From Dyadobacter sp. 3J3 (GTDB lineage Bacteria > Bacteroidota > Bacteroidia > Cytophagales > Spirosomataceae), in the NCBI RefSeq assembly GCF_009801115.1, contig NZ_VTOL01000007.1, forward strand, positions 124,001 through 188,000: a stretch of 64,000 nucleotides of DNA, given 5' to 3'. This document shows positions 61,678 through 64,000 of the stretch, one piece after another (position 1 is the first letter of the stretch; each line of letters opens with the position of its first letter). The translations under genes were made by a program, and so were the position numbers. Below the pieces are notes generated by a model that saw nothing but the letters and a program-made list of their open reading frames with translations, was not told the DNA's origin and did not search any database.

Positions 61678-63270
61678 ATGACTGCTTTTTTTGAGTTTTT
61701 CACCTACGTGCCGATCTGGGCATATATTTTCCTTATCCTGGTTATTTTCGCTCTTCGGGATGTTTTTCAAAAGAAACATACAATTCAGCATAATTTCCCG
61801 CTTCTGGGTCATTTCCGGTATATGATCGAGCAAATCGGACCGGAACTGCGTCAGTATATTGTTGCCAACAATAGGGAAGAATTGCCTTTTAACCGTCGCC
61901 AGCGTTCGTGGATTTATGCGTCTTCCAAAATGGAAAACAATTATCAGGGATTCGGCTCGGATCAGGATATGAATGAGGCTGGTTTCGTTTTTATCAAACC
62001 GGCCATGTTGCCTTATAAATTGCCGTTAACCCATCCACACCACGCGGCAAATGGTAAAGATCCAAATCATTATACCATTCCCTCGGCAAAAGTGATTGGT
62101 GCGTATCATAAACGCCGACGTCCTTACCGGCCACATTCTGTTGTGAATGTCAGTGCAATGAGCTACGGCTCGTTATCTGCAAGAGCAATTGAATCACTTA
62201 ATAAGGGTTCGCTTAAATTCGGGAATTATCACAATACAGGTGAAGGCGGACTTTCTCCTTACCACCGTTTTGGCGCTGATGTTGTTTTCAACATGGGAAC
62301 TTCTTATTTCGGCGTACGCGATCATGAGGGGAATTTCATGATGGAAAAACTGGTGAAAATGACCGAGACAAATCCATTTGTCAGACTGATTGAACTAAAA
62401 CTTTCCCAGGGTGCAAAACCTGGAAAAGGTGGTGTTTTACCCGGAAGCAAAATAACGGCAGAAATTGCAGAAATCCGTCAGGTTCCTATTGGGAAAGATG
62501 TTGTTTCTCCGCCATACCACAGCACCTTTTCTGATGTGCGCGGGATGGTTGATTTTATCGAACAAATGGCCGCAGAAACGGGTTTACCTGTGGGAATAAA
62601 AGCAGCTATCGGAAAAATAGATATGTGGGAACAACTGGCTGACTTGATGGTGGAAACCGGAAAAGGCCCTGATTTTATCACGATTGATGGCGGTGAAGGC
62701 GGAACCGGCGCTGCACCTCCCTCTTTTGCTGATCATGTGGCTTTGCCATTTGTTTACGGATTCAGCACGATTTACAAAATTTTCCAGGCCCGAAATCTTA
62801 CGGATAAAATTACTTTTATAGCTTCCGGAAAACTGGGACTTCCTGCACAGGCGATAATGGCTTTTTGCATGGGTGCCGATATCGTAAATGTTGCACGAGA
62901 AGCTATGATGTCGATTGGCTGTATTCAGGCGCAGGCTTGTCATACCAACCATTGTCCAACCGGCATAACAACCAATAATAAATGGCTGGAAGCCGGTCTT
63001 GATCCGACGCTTAAAAGCGAACGTTTTCATAATTATATGAAAACGCTGGCAAAGGAAATTATTGAAATTACGAATGCCGCAGGTTACGAACATCCTTGTC
63101 AGCTGGGAATGGATGATATTGATATTTCTATGGGAGACAATAACATTACCCGGTCACTGGCGCAAAATTATGGTTATTTAAAAACTCCTGTTCCCTACAA
63201 AAACATCCAGGAACTTCTCGATTGTTCAAATTTGGGAGGAAAAAATGCACCGGTAGAAAGTATTGCTTAA
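61678..63270 (+). CDS. FMN-binding glutamate synthase-like protein
   Basis: This 530-residue protein is of the GltB central/FMN-domain family (archaeal-type glutamate synthase or related). A transmembrane helix is at the N-terminus (FFEFFTYVPIWAYIFLILVIF). The FMN/TIM-barrel domain has SAMSYGSLSARAIESLNKG, GEGGLSPYHR, GSKITAEIAEIR and DGGEGGTGAAP. CIQAQACHTNHCPTG supplies a cysteine cluster for an iron-sulfur centre. The membrane anchor and lack of the glutaminase domain make true glutamate synthase activity doubtful. Confidence 0.88.
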   Translation: MTAFFEFFTYVPIWAYIFLILVIFALRDVFQKKHTIQHNFPLLGHFRYMIEQIGPELRQYIVANNREELPFNRRQRSWIYASSKMENNYQGFGSDQDMNEAGFVFIKPAMLPYKLPLTHPHHAANGKDPNHYTIPSAKVIGAYHKRRRPYRPHSVVNVSAMSYGSLSARAIESLNKGSLKFGNYHNTGEGGLSPYHRFGADVVFNMGTSYFGVRDHEGNFMMEKLVKMTETNPFVRLIELKLSQGAKPGKGGVLPGSKITAEIAEIRQVPIGKDVVSPPYHSTFSDVRGMVDFIEQMAAETGLPVGIKAAIGKIDMWEQLADLMVETGKGPDFITIDGGEGGTGAAPPSFADHVALPFVYGFSTIYKIFQARNLTDKITFIASGKLGLPAQAIMAFCMGADIVNVAREAMMSIGCIQAQACHTNHCPTGITTNNKWLEAGLDPTLKSERFHNYMKTLAKEIIEITNAAGYEHPCQLGMDDIDISMGDNNITRSLAQNYGYLKTPVPYKNIQELLDCSNLGGKNAPVESIA

Positions 63271-63337
63271 ATTGGGCAACACTTCCGGATATTCAGGCGT
63301 ATGATTTGATAAAAAGGAGTGATTATCCACAAATGCT

Positions 63338-64000
63338 ATGAAAAAAAGACTTTTACTTGTTGCTTCGTTAGTATTACTTTTTTTATCGGATTTCTGCCTG
63401 GCCCAAACCAATCCCAGATATTTAATTCTGTTTAAGGATAAAGCTGGTTCCCCTTTTTCTGTTAGCCGGCCAACCGAGTTTTTGTCAGCCAAAGCTATTT
63501 CCCGCAGAACAAATCAAAATATTACCATTACCGAGCACGATTTCCCTGTCAATCCTGCTTACGTTTCAGCCATAAAACAAACCGGCGCCTCGGTAATTTA
63601 TTCTTCCCGCTGGTTTAACGCGTCTCTTGTTGAAGCTTCGGCAACGCAGCTTGCAGCCATAAAAAGTCTGGCTTTTTACAAAGGAATTGAACAAAACCAC
63701 GCGCTGGCTAATCTGACAACGCCGTCTCCGGGTTTGTCCAGAACTGCTAAAATTTCCAGTACTTCTGCGATTGCAGAAGATCTCAACTACGGCCTTATGC
63801 AGCAACAGCTTGCACTAATTGGCGTCGACAAATTACACCAAGAGGGTTTTCATGGAGAAAACATGCTGATCGGGGTTTTGGATGCAGGTTTCAGCCGAGC
63901 CAATGAACTGACTTATATGAAACCTGTTTTTGATGAAAAACGAATCATTGATACACATGACTTTATAACCAGAGAAAGCAACGTTTACGATGATGATTCC
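63338..64000 (+). CDS. Secreted subtilisin-like serine protease, N-terminal part (3' end outside window)
   Basis: The first 221 codons are visible and run off the window. The signal peptide is MKKRLLLVASLVLLFLSDFC followed by LAQ. An inhibitor-like propeptide covers about 25-150 (RYLILFKDKAGSPFSVSR). The S8 domain begins with the catalytic aspartate D182 in IGVLDAGF, and the sequence ends in VYDDDS, just where the HGT histidine motif is expected. Many such Bacteroidota proteases carry a type IX secretion C-terminal domain, which would lie beyond the edge. The start is the only in-frame ATG with a signal peptide. Confidence 0.88.
   Translation, partial: MKKRLLLVASLVLLFLSDFCLAQTNPRYLILFKDKAGSPFSVSRPTEFLSAKAISRRTNQNITITEHDFPVNPAYVSAIKQTGASVIYSSRWFNASLVEASATQLAAIKSLAFYKGIEQNHALANLTTPSPGLSRTAKISSTSAIAEDLNYGLMQQQLALIGVDKLHQEGFHGENMLIGVLDAGFSRANELTYMKPVFDEKRIIDTHDFITRESNVYDDDS

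Overview
The window looks like chromosomal DNA of a Bacteroidota bacterium of the order Cytophagales, closest in feel to Dyadobacter and its relatives. This is an inference. It rests on two type IX secretion components (PorX and PorW/SprE), several promoters with the Bacteroidota TAnnTTTG element, almost no Shine-Dalgarno sites, an F-type ATPase locus starting with atpZ, and many Bacteroidota-typical families. There is no rRNA, no recognisable tRNA, no CRISPR array, no phage and no transposase gene.

Layout. 1-1470 is the 3' part of mutS2. 1710-11147 is a sugar-oxidation locus: an MFS sugar transporter, two Gfo/Idh/MocA dehydrogenases, a sugar isomerase, and a 1139-residue secreted ThuA / PQQ-type dehydrogenase / PKD / cytochrome c fusion. 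Inside this locus sits a four-helix-bundle gene (5800-6168) tightly bracketed by a 28-bp inverted repeat and surrounded by decayed copies of its own 3' end. 11252-11520 holds an inverted pair of palindromic intergenic repeats. 11547-23195 is housekeeping: a TIGR02757 protein, a LysM protein, a DUF4905-like protein, kdsB, porX, ftsE, a transaldolase-type aldolase, the SRP RNA gene, a TPR lipoprotein, birA, rsfS and ftsH. 24227-27006 is a compact four-gene operon (PqqD-like, lasso B2-like protease, HPr-kinase-like, nucleotidyltransferase) resembling a RiPP tailoring set without precursor or cyclase. 27067-29712 is a lysine-degradation pair. 31188-42033 carries a polysaccharide deacetylase, uvrC, glycerate kinase, two tandem class A PBPs and porW. 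42115-45554 is an ATP synthase operon that stops after atpH. 45635-58689 is a long run of minus-strand genes: a secreted sugar isomerase, an esterase, a DUF937-OmpA fusion, clpC, a WbqC-like protein, Sua5/YrdC, a glycosyltransferase, BrkB, a thioesterase, mltG and an Ldh-family dehydrogenase. 58961-64000 has a DUF502 protein, a secreted unknown, aroA, an FMN glutamate-synthase-like protein and the start of a subtilase.

How the genes work together. Cell-envelope building recurs (kdsB, LysM protein, two PBPs, mltG, WbqC, GT2), as does type IX secretion (the PorX regulator, the PorW lipoprotein and perhaps the terminal subtilase as cargo). Quality control is represented by ftsH and clpC, and energy by the Fo half of the ATP synthase. 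The best candidates for undescribed biology are the inverted-repeat-bracketed four-helix-bundle cassette and the PqqD-B2-kinase-nucleotidyltransferase operon. All calls come from reading the sequence; no database search was run.
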